Source: Dokdonella_A ginsengisoli (lineage in GTDB: Bacteria > Pseudomonadota > Gammaproteobacteria > Xanthomonadales > Rhodanobacteraceae). From it: DNA of 64,000 bases. Below, in pieces: positions 8,331 through 15,819 of this stretch (the first letter of the stretch is position 1; each line of letters begins with the position of its first letter). Both the position numbers and the translations under genes were made by a program. The DNA lies in NCBI RefSeq assembly GCF_042652785.1, contig NZ_JBHSHD010000006.1, positions 186,001 to 250,000 of the forward strand, written 5' to 3'. The notes under the pieces were generated by a model that searched no databases, was not told the DNA's origin, and saw nothing but the letters and a program-made list of their open reading frames with translations.

Positions 8331-9074
8331 ATGGAACATTTCAAGCTCCGCCTCGCCGCGAGCCACATGCTGGCCCCGTCCGTCCGCCATCTCGCCTTCG
8401 AGCGCGACGACGGCCAGCCGTTCGCCTTCGTGCCGGGGCAGTTCATCCAGGTGCACTTCCACTACGCCGACGGCAAGGCGACCAAGCGCAGCTATTCGGT
8501 CGGCACGGTCGGCGACGGCAGCGGCACGGTGCAGCGCGTCGAGATCGCGGTTTCCTACGTCGAGGGCGGCGCGGCCACGGCGCTGCTGTCGCAGCTGGAC
8601 GAGGGCGACACGATCGACGCCAGCGGCCCCTTCGGCCGCTTCTGCCTGATGGATGCGGACACCAACCGCCGCTATCTGCTCGTCGCCACCGGCACCGGCG
8701 TCACGCCGTACCGCGCGATGCTGCCGCAGATCCGTGCGCTGACCGCCTCGCGCGGCTGCACGTTCGCGCTGGTCTACGGCGCGCGCAACGAACAGGAGCT
8801 GCTCTACGGCGACGAGTTCGAGGCGTTCGCGCGCGAGGTGCCGGGTTTCTCCTTCCATCCGTGCTTCAGCCGCACGCCGCGTGCGGTGCCGCGGCCGCAC
8901 GACCGCAGCGGACGCGCCCAGGTCGCGCTGGGCGAGCTCGGCCCGAACGCCGAACACGACATCGCCTATCTGTGCGGCAATCCGAACATGGTCGACGAGA
9001 CGTTCGCCATGCTGAAGGAGGCCGGCCTGCCGGTGCCGCACATCCGGCGCGAGAAGTACGTCTCCTCGCGCTGA
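8331..9074 (+). CDS. Ferredoxin/flavodoxin-NADP reductase-like FAD oxidoreductase
   Basis: 247 residues from the ATG at 8331 (MEHFKLRLAASHM). FAD-binding beta-barrel with RSYSVGT (RxYS motif, about residue 54), then the NAD(P) domain with LLVATGTGVTPYRAML, ALVYGARNEQELLY, and the C-terminal YLCGNPNMVDE motif. The length and motifs fit the compact bacterial Fpr family, which transfers electrons between NADPH and ferredoxin or flavodoxin. The last residues (REKYVSSR) lack the aromatic terminus of some Fpr proteins. A TAGTAT -10-like hexamer at 8291-8296 suggests a promoter just upstream. Neighbours give no specific partner. Confidence 0.85.
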   Translation: MEHFKLRLAASHMLAPSVRHLAFERDDGQPFAFVPGQFIQVHFHYADGKATKRSYSVGTVGDGSGTVQRVEIAVSYVEGGAATALLSQLDEGDTIDASGPFGRFCLMDADTNRRYLLVATGTGVTPYRAMLPQIRALTASRGCTFALVYGARNEQELLYGDEFEAFAREVPGFSFHPCFSRTPRAVPRPHDRSGRAQVALGELGPNAEHDIAYLCGNPNMVDETFAMLKEAGLPVPHIRREKYVSSR

Positions 9075-9177
9075 GGCGGCGCGGTTTCGTTGGCACGGCC
9101 GTCTGGACGTCCAGACGGAAATTCGCGCCGCGCAATTCCCGCCAAGAAACGTGCCAACATTCGGCAATGCGCAACGC

Positions 9178-9206
9178 TTGACATACCGTTTTCGACTCGT
9201 TTAGGG
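9178..9206 (+). promoter_or_regulatory. Candidate promoter of the branched-chain amino acid cluster
   Basis: A perfect -35 hexamer TTGACA (9178-9183), a 17-base spacer and a weak -10 TTAGGG (9201-9206) sit 9 bp upstream of the leader-peptide ATG at 9215. The transcript would start very near the leader ORF. Confidence 0.6.
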
Positions 9207-9214
9207 TCGGCTCC

Positions 9215-9349
9215 ATGTCGCATCGCAGCAGCCACCGTCCGATCGCCAACCGCCTCGCGGCGGCGGTGCTCGTTCGTGCCCTGCTCGTGCAGCGCGGCGC
9301 GCTCGTCCTTGTACTCGTACTCCTTATTACCAGCGGAGGTGCGGGTTAG
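9215..9349 (+). CDS. Leu/Val/Ile-rich leader peptide of the leu-ilv attenuator
   Basis: A 44-residue ORF too short for routine gene calling. It begins MSHRSSHRPIANRLAAAVLV and has a control block ALVLVLVLLIT at residues 29-39, where nine of eleven codons specify Leu, Val or Ile, with one Thr at the end. Ribosome stalling at these codons when charged Leu/Val/Ile tRNA is short is the established mode of ilv/leu attenuation. The stop codon lies inside the GGTGCGGGTT segment (9338-9347) that can pair with the terminator's 5' arm, so ribosome position would decide the RNA fold. It is followed 38 bases later by a strong terminator and then leuA. The peptide itself probably has no function once made. 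Confidence 0.9.
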   Translation: MSHRSSHRPIANRLAAAVLVRALLVQRGALVLVLVLLITSGGAG

Positions 9350-9399
9350 GGCACGCGTCGAAGGCGAAACAGGCCGAAGACACCCGAAAACCCCGCACC
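9338..9399 (+). promoter_or_regulatory. Antiterminator pairing of the leu-ilv attenuator
   Basis: GGTGCGGGTT (9338-9347), which overlaps the leader stop codon, is complementary (one bulged base) to AACCCCGCACC (9389-9399), the 5' arm of the terminator. If the ribosome stalls upstream in the Leu/Val block this pairing is free to form and blocks termination; if it reaches the stop codon it covers the segment and the terminator forms. Confidence 0.75.
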
Positions 9400-9423
9400 C
9401 GGCGACGGATGCGGGGTTTTTTT
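9387..9423 (+). terminator. Attenuator terminator upstream of leuA
   Basis: Perfect 11-bp stem AAAACCCCGCA (9387-9397) with TGCGGGGTTTT (9410-9420), a 12-base loop, and a run of seven Ts. It stands between the leader peptide and leuA with no other gene between, so read-through is needed for expression of the cluster. Confidence 0.92.
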
Positions 9424-9551
9424 ATGAACTTTTTTGCGGTCCGTCCGGGATCGCGCGGCCCGCAAGGCCGCAAGGACACCAGGAAGCTCCGGCTTCGCAA
9501 GACCCCTCGGCGGCCGCCCCGGTCGCCTTTCTCACCAAGTTCGGGACCCAG

Positions 9552-11138
9552 ATGAACGCTGAAAACACCACGACCGACAGCGAAGCCGACGTAGCCGAAC
9601 GGCGCGTCCTGGTCTTCGACACGACCCTGCGCGACGGCGAGCAGTCGCCCGGCTTCTCGATGAGCCGCGCGCAGAAGCTGCGCATGGCGCACGCGCTGGA
9701 GGAGCTGGGCGTCGACGTCATCGAGGCGGGCTTCCCGATCGCCTCGGACGGCGACTTCGAATCGGTGCGCGCGATCGCCACCGAAGTCCGCCATGCGCGC
9801 ATCTGCGGCCTGGCGCGCGCGCAGGTCAACGACATCGAGACCGCTGCGCGCGCGCTGCAGCCGGCCGCGCACGCGCGCATCCACATCTTCCTGGCGACCA
9901 GCCCGCTGCACCGCGAGCACAAGCTCGGCATGAGCAAGCAGCAGGTCGTCGACACGGCGGCCAGCGCGATCCGCCGCGCGTGCGAGCTGTGCGACGACGT
10001 CGAGTTCTCCGCCGAGGACGCGATCCGCACCGAGCCGGACTATCTCGCCGAGGTGTTCAGCGCCGCGATCCAGGCGGGTGCGCGCACGCTCAACACGCCC
10101 GACACCGTCGGCTACACCACGCCGGCCGAGATGTACGAGCGCATCGCCTACCTGCGCCGCCACGTGCGCGGCGTGGAGCAGGTGGTGCTGTCGGTGCACT
10201 GCCACGACGACCTCGGCATGTCGGTGGCCAACAGCCTGGCGGCGATCGCCGCCGGTGCCGGCCAGGCCGAATGCACCCTGCTCGGCATCGGCGAACGCGC
10301 CGGCAACGCCTCGCTGGAGGAGATCGTGATGGCGCTGCGCACGCGCCACGACCTCTACCGCGCGCGCACCGGCATCCGCACCGAGCGGCTGCAGCCGACC
10401 GCGCGCCTGCTCGCCAACCTGGTCGGCGCGACGATCCCGCGCAACAAGGCGATCGTCGGCGAGAACGCGTTCGCGCACGAATCGGGCATCCACCAGCACG
10501 GCGTGCTCAAGCATCGCGCGACCTACGAGATCATGCGGCCCGAGGACGTCGGCTGCGCGCGCTCCTCGCTCGTGCTCGGCAAGCACTCCGGCCGCCACGC
10601 GCTGCGCGATCGCCTGAAGACGCTCGGCTACACGCTCGACGAGGCCGCGTTCGAGGACGTCTTCGCGCGCTTCAAGGCACTGTGCGACCGCAAGAAGGAG
10701 GTCCACGACGGCGATCTCGAGGCGCTCGCGGTCGGCCGCGATCCCGAGGCGGCCGGTCCGTGGACGCTCGAGCACCTGCACGCGGCCAGCCATCTCGGCG
10801 GCAGCGCGTCCGCCTCGGTGCGCCTGCTCCACGAAGACGGCCGCCGCGTCAGCGAGGCGGCGATCGGCGACGGCCCGGTCGACGCGGTGCTGCGCTCGGT
10901 CGCACGCGCGGTCGGCTGCGACCTCGCCCTGCACGAATTCAGCATCCGCGCACTCGGCGAGGGCGGCGACGCGCAGGGCCAGGCCACGCTGAGCGCGCGC
11001 CACGAAAACCGCAATCTCACCGGTCGCGGCGTCTCCACCGACATCGTCGAGGCGGCCGCGCTGGCCGTGCTCGAGATCGTCAACCGCATCGAACACTCCA
11101 CGCAGCGCGTCGCCACCGCACTGGCCGCCAACCACTGA
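9552..11138 (+). CDS. leuA: 2-isopropylmalate synthase
   Basis: 528 residues from the ATG at 9552; the open frame reaches back to 9090 but that part crosses the leader and terminator. Condenses 2-oxoisovalerate and acetyl-CoA, the first committed step of leucine synthesis. Visible: FDTTLRDGEQSPG (catalytic and metal site, about residue 23), EAGFP, HCHDDLGMSVANSLAA (metal histidines), GERAGNASLEE, HESGIHQHGV, GKHSGRHAL, and a C-terminal LeuA dimer regulatory domain that ends in the usual GRGVSTDIVEAAALA. Cytoplasmic, normally leucine-inhibited. First gene of the cluster, directly behind the attenuator. Confidence 0.96.
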   Translation: MNAENTTTDSEADVAERRVLVFDTTLRDGEQSPGFSMSRAQKLRMAHALEELGVDVIEAGFPIASDGDFESVRAIATEVRHARICGLARAQVNDIETAARALQPAAHARIHIFLATSPLHREHKLGMSKQQVVDTAASAIRRACELCDDVEFSAEDAIRTEPDYLAEVFSAAIQAGARTLNTPDTVGYTTPAEMYERIAYLRRHVRGVEQVVLSVHCHDDLGMSVANSLAAIAAGAGQAECTLLGIGERAGNASLEEIVMALRTRHDLYRARTGIRTERLQPTARLLANLVGATIPRNKAIVGENAFAHESGIHQHGVLKHRATYEIMRPEDVGCARSSLVLGKHSGRHALRDRLKTLGYTLDEAAFEDVFARFKALCDRKKEVHDGDLEALAVGRDPEAAGPWTLEHLHAASHLGGSASASVRLLHEDGRRVSEAAIGDGPVDAVLRSVARAVGCDLALHEFSIRALGEGGDAQGQATLSARHENRNLTGRGVSTDIVEAAALAVLEIVNRIEHSTQRVATALAANH

Positions 11139-11179
11139 TCGACATCGGTCTGATCAACATCCGTCTGATCGACATCCGT
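11135..11179 (+). repeat. Three tandem 15-bp repeats at the leuA stop
   Basis: Units CTGATCGACATCGGT, CTGATCAACATCCGT and CTGATCGACATCCGT lie head to tail at 11135-11149, 11150-11164 and 11165-11179. The leuA TGA stop is in the first unit. The ilvE ATG follows 36 bp later. Confidence 0.85.
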
Positions 11180-11215
11180 CACGCAACCGAACGACAACCA
11201 CGAAGGGTCGACGTC

Positions 11216-12160
11216 ATGAACCACGCACCGCTGATCTGGCACAACGGAAGGCTCAAGCCCTGGGCGGAGGCGACCGTGCACGTCAGCGCGCACGCGCTGC
11301 ACTACGGCTCCTCGGTGTTCGAGGGCGAGCGCGTCTACTCGACGCCGCGCGGGCCGTGCTACTTCCGGCTCGAGGACCACACGCGGCGCCTGTTCGAGTC
11401 CGCGCGCATGTACGAGATCGACATCGGCTACGGCGAGGACGAGATCAACGCGGCCTGCCTGGAGCTGATCCGCGCCAACGGCCTGGACAGCGCCTACGTG
11501 CGGCCAATCGTGTTCCGCGGCGCCGGCGGGCTCGGCGTGCTGCCGGCGGAGGGCTCGCCGGTGGACGTGTCGATCCTCGCGCTGAACTGGGGCGCCTACC
11601 ACGGCGAGGCGCGCGAGCACGGCGCCGACGTGTGCGTGTCCTCGTGGAACCGCCCGGCGCCGAACACCTTCCCGAGCTGGGCCAAGGCCGGCGGCAACTA
11701 CCTGTCGAGCCAGCTGATCGCCTTCGAGGCGCGGCGCGGCGGCTACGCCGAGGGCATTGCGCTCGGCACCAACGGCCTGCTCAGCGAAGGCGCCGGCGAG
11801 AACCTGTTCGTGTTGCGCAAGGGCCGGCTGCTGACGCCGCCGACCAGCGCCGGAATCCTCTCCGGCATCACGCGCGACAGCGTGATCGCGCTGGCCGGCG
11901 ACCTCGGCATCGCCGTGGAGGAACGCGACCTGCCGCGCGAGGCGCTGTACGCCGCGGACGAGATCTTCATGACCGGAACGGCGGCCGAGATCACGCCGGT
12001 GCGCTCGGTCGACCGCAAGCCGGTCGCCGACGGCAAGCCCGGCCCGATCACGCGCGCGCTGCAGGACACCTTCTTCGGCCTGTTCGAGGGACGCACGCCG
12101 GACCGGCGCGGCTGGCTGACGCCGGTGCACGACGAGGCGCTGGCGAGGGCCGCGGCCTGA
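11216..12160 (+). CDS. ilvE: Branched-chain amino acid aminotransferase
   Basis: 314 residues from the ATG at 11216. Class IV PLP aminotransferase that catalyses the last step in Leu, Ile and Val synthesis. Visible: HALHYGSSVFEGERVY (substrate entry), the PLP lysine in the SWAKAGGNYLSSQL region (about residue 160), EGAGENLFV, and SGITRDSVIALA, all diagnostic of IlvE rather than D-amino acid transaminase. Length matches E. coli IlvE (309). It lies 77 bp after leuA and 247 bp before leuC, the gap to leuC being filled by palindromic repeats. Cytoplasmic. Confidence 0.95.
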   Translation: MNHAPLIWHNGRLKPWAEATVHVSAHALHYGSSVFEGERVYSTPRGPCYFRLEDHTRRLFESARMYEIDIGYGEDEINAACLELIRANGLDSAYVRPIVFRGAGGLGVLPAEGSPVDVSILALNWGAYHGEAREHGADVCVSSWNRPAPNTFPSWAKAGGNYLSSQLIAFEARRGGYAEGIALGTNGLLSEGAGENLFVLRKGRLLTPPTSAGILSGITRDSVIALAGDLGIAVEERDLPREALYAADEIFMTGTAAEITPVRSVDRKPVADGKPGPITRALQDTFFGLFEGRTPDRRGWLTPVHDEALARAAA

Positions 12161-12168
12161 ACCCTTTT

Positions 12169-12346
12169 CCTTCCCCCGCGAGGCGGGGGAAGGTGCCGAC
12201 CGCGGGCGCAGGAGCGCCTGCGAACAGCGAAGCTGGCCCGAAGGGCGAGCGCCATGGATGGCGCGAGTCACGCGGATGGGGGGAAGCCGGAGTGAAGCAC
12301 TCCGCTCCGACAACCCTCACCCTGCTCTCTCCCGCAAGCGGGAGAG
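12169..12346. repeat. Composite palindromic intergenic repeat between ilvE and leuC
   Basis: Two hairpins bracket the element: CCTTCCCCCGC/GCGGGGGAAGG (12169-12193) and CTCTCCCGC/GCGGGAGAG (12327-12346). The stretch between has the AACCCTCACCCTG run that flanks the same palindrome elsewhere in the window (17.5 kb, 62.9 kb in inverse form), so this is one member of a dispersed REP-like family. Confidence 0.7.
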
Positions 12347-12407
12347 GGAACGTCCGGCAGACGACGATTTACCCGATACGCCATCCATCTCACACACGCA
12401 TTCGCTC

Positions 12408-13823
12408 ATGACCACACCCCGCACGCTGTTCGAAAAGATCTGGGACGCGCACCTCGTCGCGCCGGAGTCGGCTTCCGCGCCGGCGGTCCTCTACGTCGAC
12501 CTCCAGCTGCTCCACGAGGTCACCTCGCCGCAGGCGTTCGACGAGCTGCGCGCGCGCGGCCTGAAGGTGCGCCGGCCCGATCGCGTGCTCGCCACGCTCG
12601 ACCATTCCACGCCGACCCTGCCGCCGGACGCGGCCGGCCGGCGGCCGTATGCGACCGCCGAAGCCGAGCAGCAGGTCGCCGCGCTGGAGCGCAACGCGCG
12701 CGAGTTCGGCATCGAGCTGCACGGCTGGGGCAGCGCGCACCGCGGCATCGTGCACGTGATCGGTCCCGAGCTCGGCGCGACCCGGCCGGGCATGACGATC
12801 GTCTGCGGCGACAGCCACACGTCCACGCACGGCGCGTTCGGCGCGCTCGCGTTCGGCATTGGCACCACCGAGGTCGGCCACGTGCTGGCGACGCAGTGCC
12901 TGCTGCAGAGAAAGCCGAAGACGCTGGCGATTCACGTCGAGGGCCGGCTGCGTCCCGGCGTCGGCGCGAAGGACCTGATCCTGCACGTGATCGGCCGCAT
13001 CGGCGTCAACGGCGGCACCGGCTGCGTCGTCGAATATCGCGGCGACACGATCCAGGCGCTGTCGATGGAAGAGCGCATGACGGTGTGCAACATGTCGATC
13101 GAAGCCGGCGCGCGCGCCGGCCTGATCGCGCCGGACGAGACCACGTTCGCCTGGCTGAAAGGACGCGAACGCGCACCGCAAGGCGCCGACTGGGACCGTG
13201 CCGTGGCCTACTGGCGCACCTTGCGCAGCGACGAAGGCGCGCGCTACGACGCGCAAGTGCGCATCGACGCCGCGGCGATCGAGCCTTCGATCACCTACGG
13301 CACGCATCCGGGCATGGTCGCTCCGATCGGCGCGCGTGTGCCGGCGCCTGCCGGTGCGCAGGAGCGCCGTGCACTCGACTACATGCGGCTTGAGCCCGGC
13401 CAGGCGCTCGCCGGCACGCCGGTCGACGTCGTCTTCGTCGGCAGCTGCACGAACTCGCGCCTTCCGGACCTGCGCGAGGCCGCCTCGCTGCTGCGCGGCC
13501 GCCGCATCGCCGACGGCCTGCGCATGCTGGTCGTGCCGGGCTCCGAGCAGGTCAAGCTCGACGCCGAGCGCGAAGGCCTGCACGAGGTGTTCCGCGCCGC
13601 CGGCGCCGAATGGCGCGAGCCGGGCTGCTCGATGTGCCTGGGCATGAACGGCGACATCGGCCGGCCGGGGCAGCTGATCGTCAGTACCAGCAACCGCAAC
13701 TTCGAGGGCCGGCAGGGGCCGGGCGTGCGCACGGTGCTGGCCAGCCCCCTGGTCGCCGCCGCGACCGCGCTGGCCGGCTGCATCGCCGACCCGCGCGACT
13801 ACGCCGCGCAGGAGGCTGCATGA
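12408..13823 (+). CDS. leuC: 3-isopropylmalate dehydratase large subunit
   Basis: 471 residues from the ATG at 12408 (MTTPRTLFEKIWDAHLV). Aconitase-family 4Fe-4S enzyme that isomerises 2- to 3-isopropylmalate together with LeuD. Visible: DHSTPT, CGDSHTSTHGAFGALAFGIGT, the cluster cysteines in VGSCTNSRLPDLREAA and in GCSMCLGMN, and STSNRNFEGRQG. Full family length (E. coli 466). leuD follows after 163 bp, a gap holding a palindromic repeat rather than a gene. Cytoplasmic. Confidence 0.96.
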   Translation: MTTPRTLFEKIWDAHLVAPESASAPAVLYVDLQLLHEVTSPQAFDELRARGLKVRRPDRVLATLDHSTPTLPPDAAGRRPYATAEAEQQVAALERNAREFGIELHGWGSAHRGIVHVIGPELGATRPGMTIVCGDSHTSTHGAFGALAFGIGTTEVGHVLATQCLLQRKPKTLAIHVEGRLRPGVGAKDLILHVIGRIGVNGGTGCVVEYRGDTIQALSMEERMTVCNMSIEAGARAGLIAPDETTFAWLKGRERAPQGADWDRAVAYWRTLRSDEGARYDAQVRIDAAAIEPSITYGTHPGMVAPIGARVPAPAGAQERRALDYMRLEPGQALAGTPVDVVFVGSCTNSRLPDLREAASLLRGRRIADGLRMLVVPGSEQVKLDAEREGLHEVFRAAGAEWREPGCSMCLGMNGDIGRPGQLIVSTSNRNFEGRQGPGVRTVLASPLVAAATALAGCIADPRDYAAQEAA

Positions 13824-13850
13824 AACCCGCGCTGCTTCGTCTCCTGCCTT

Positions 13851-13936
13851 CGTCATTCCCGCGAACGCGGGAATCCCTTTTGATCCTGAGCGGCGCAGGA
13901 GCGGCGCAATGGAATTCCGCCTGCGCGGGAATGACG
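13851..13936. repeat. REP-like inverted pair between leuC and leuD
   Basis: Begins CGTCATTCCCGCGAACGCGG and ends GCGCGGGAATGACG, so the two halves form a long cruciform or RNA hairpin. Same family as 20594-20699, 29506-29585 and 35092-35175. Confidence 0.85.
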
Positions 13937-13986
13937 TCGGATCCGTCCGTGCTTGCGCGAGGAATCAACATGCGTCCGGAGGTTGC

Positions 13987-14568
13987 ATGACACCGTTGGC
14001 CACCCTGCGTTCGCGCACCGTCGTGCTGCCGTTCGAGAACATCGACACCGACCGCATCGTGCCGGCGCGCTTCCTCACCACCACCCAGCGCTCCGGCCTC
14101 GGGCGCGTGCTGTTCAACGACTGGCGCTATCGCGAGGACGGCAGCGAGAACCCGGATTTCGCGCTGAACCGGCCGGAGGCCAGCGGCGCGCAGATCCTCG
14201 TCGCCGGCCGCAATTTCGGCTGCGGCTCCTCGCGCGAACACGCACCGTGGGCGCTGGCCGACTACGGCATCCGCGCGGTGCTGTCCAGCGAGATCGCCGA
14301 CATCTTCCGCAGCAACGCGCTGAAGAACGGCGTGCTCGCGATCGTGCTGAGCGAGGCGGAGCACCGCTGGCTGCTCGACCATCCGGGCATCGAGCTGGCG
14401 ATCGACGTCGCCGCCGGAACGATCGAACTGCCCGACGGCGGCCGCTTCGGCTTCGAGCTCGACGCGTTCGCGCGGCACTGCCTGATCGAAGGCGTCGACC
14501 AGCTCGGCTTCCTGCTCAAGCACGCGGACGCGATCGCGGCGTTCGAGCGTGCGCGCGAAGCGGCGTAG
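13987..14568 (+). CDS. leuD: 3-isopropylmalate dehydratase small subunit
   Basis: 193 residues from the ATG at 13987; GGAGGTTGC just upstream is a good ribosome site and excludes the longer in-frame start at 13909. Partner of LeuC; carries the swivelling domain of the aconitase fold. Visible: FENIDTDRIVPARFL near the start, GRNFGCGSSREHAPWAL (substrate-binding loop, about residue 76), and IFRSNALKNGVLAI. Length matches the family (E. coli 201). leuB follows after 183 bp. Confidence 0.95.
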   Translation: MTPLATLRSRTVVLPFENIDTDRIVPARFLTTTQRSGLGRVLFNDWRYREDGSENPDFALNRPEASGAQILVAGRNFGCGSSREHAPWALADYGIRAVLSSEIADIFRSNALKNGVLAIVLSEAEHRWLLDHPGIELAIDVAAGTIELPDGGRFGFELDAFARHCLIEGVDQLGFLLKHADAIAAFERAREAA

Positions 14569-14609
14569 TCGACTGCTGCATGAGGACCCGGCGCATACAA
14601 GAAGGAATC

Positions 14610-14676
14610 CTCTCAGAGGCGCGGAGAACGCAGAGGAGACGTATTTCTCCGCGTTCCCTGCGCGTCTGCGAGAGAG
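14610..14676. repeat. Imperfect inverted repeat between leuD and leuB
   Basis: Left arm CTCTCAGAGGCGCGGAGAAC and right arm GTTCCCTGCGCGTCTGCGAG are imperfectly complementary. The same arms recur at 35023-35252, so this is a second dispersed repeat family. Confidence 0.6.
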
Positions 14677-14751
14677 CTCTTTCACTCGCGTGAAAAAAAA
14701 AGCGTATGGCCGGAAAAGCGAAATCCACGATCGACGCAACCTGAGAAGAAC

Positions 14752-15819
14752 ATGAAAGCCAACATCGCAATCCTCCCCGGCGACGGCATCGGCCCCGAAG
14801 TCATCGCCGCCGCGGTCGACGTCCTCGCCGACGTCGCGCGCCGCCACGGTCACGAGTTCGCCTTCGCAGAACACGCGATCGGCGGCATCGCCATCGACAC
14901 GCACGGCGAGCCGCTGCCGGCGGCGACGCTGGCGGCGTGCAAGGCCGCCGACGCGGTGCTGCTCGGCGCGGTCGGCGGACCGAAGTGGTCCGACCCGAAG
15001 GCGCCGGTGCGGCCCGAGCAGGGCCTGCTGGCGCTGCGCGCCGGACTGGGCGTGTACGCCAACCTGCGCCCGGTCAGCGTGCATCCGCGCCTGGCCGGGC
15101 TGTCGCCGCTGAAGAACGAGAAGCTCGCCGGCGTCGACGTGCTGTTCGTGCGCGAGCTGACCGGCGGTGCCTACTTCGGCGCGAAGACGCGCAGCGCCGA
15201 CACGGCCACCGACGAGACGAGGTACACCGTCGCCGAGATCGAGCGCGTCGCGCGCCGCGCGTTCGAGCTGGCGCGCGGCCGCCGCCGCCACGTCACCTCG
15301 GTCGACAAGGCGAACGTGATGGAAACCTCGCGCCTGTGGCGCGAGACCATCACGCGCATCGCTTCGGACTACCCAGACGTGCAGCTGGAGCACCAGCTGG
15401 TCGATTCGATGGCGATGCTGCTGCTGACGCGGCCGGCGTCCTACGACGTGGTCGTGACCGAGAACCTGTTCGGCGACATCCTCACCGACGAGGCCGCCGC
15501 GCTGGCCGGCTCGCTCGGCCTGCTGCCGTCGGCCTCGCTCGGTGAAGGCCGCGTCGGCCTGTACGAGCCGATCCACGGTTCGGCGCCGGACATCGCCGGG
15601 CAGGGGCTGGCCAATCCGCTCGGCGCGATCCTCAGTGCGGCGCTGCTGCTGCGCCACTCGCTGCACCTGGACGCCGAAGCGGCGGCGGTCGAGGCCGCAG
15701 TCGAGAGCGCGCTCGCCAGCGGCGAACTGACGCGCGACCTCGGCGGCAAGGCTGGCACGAGCGATCTCGCCGGATCGGTGCGGGCCGCGCTGGCCGCACA
15801 AAGGCGGGAAGCCGCATGA
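14752..15819 (+). CDS. leuB: 3-isopropylmalate dehydrogenase
   Basis: 355 residues. NAD-dependent oxidative decarboxylation of 3-isopropylmalate, third leucine-specific step. Visible: AILPGDGIGPEV at the N-terminus, GAVGGPKWSD, the LRAGLGVYANLRPV substrate segment (about residues 93-106), RELTGGAYFG, DKANVMETSRLWRE and VVTENLFGDILTDEAAALAGSLG (Mg-binding aspartates), GLYEPIHGSAPDIAGQ. Full length. Its last four bases (ATGA) overlap the start of ilvD, indicating translational coupling. Confidence 0.96.
   Translation: MKANIAILPGDGIGPEVIAAAVDVLADVARRHGHEFAFAEHAIGGIAIDTHGEPLPAATLAACKAADAVLLGAVGGPKWSDPKAPVRPEQGLLALRAGLGVYANLRPVSVHPRLAGLSPLKNEKLAGVDVLFVRELTGGAYFGAKTRSADTATDETRYTVAEIERVARRAFELARGRRRHVTSVDKANVMETSRLWRETITRIASDYPDVQLEHQLVDSMAMLLLTRPASYDVVVTENLFGDILTDEAAALAGSLGLLPSASLGEGRVGLYEPIHGSAPDIAGQGLANPLGAILSAALLLRHSLHLDAEAAAVEAAVESALASGELTRDLGGKAGTSDLAGSVRAALAAQRREAA

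Noticed and set aside
11135..11179. A second leader peptide upstream of ilvE
   Set aside because: The Leu/Ile repeat codons lie in frame with ilvE but no start codon and no terminator hairpin follow.
12169..12346. CRISPR array or transposon ends in repeat-rich gaps
   Set aside because: Repeats are single inverted pairs with no regular spacers and no transposase gene is linked.
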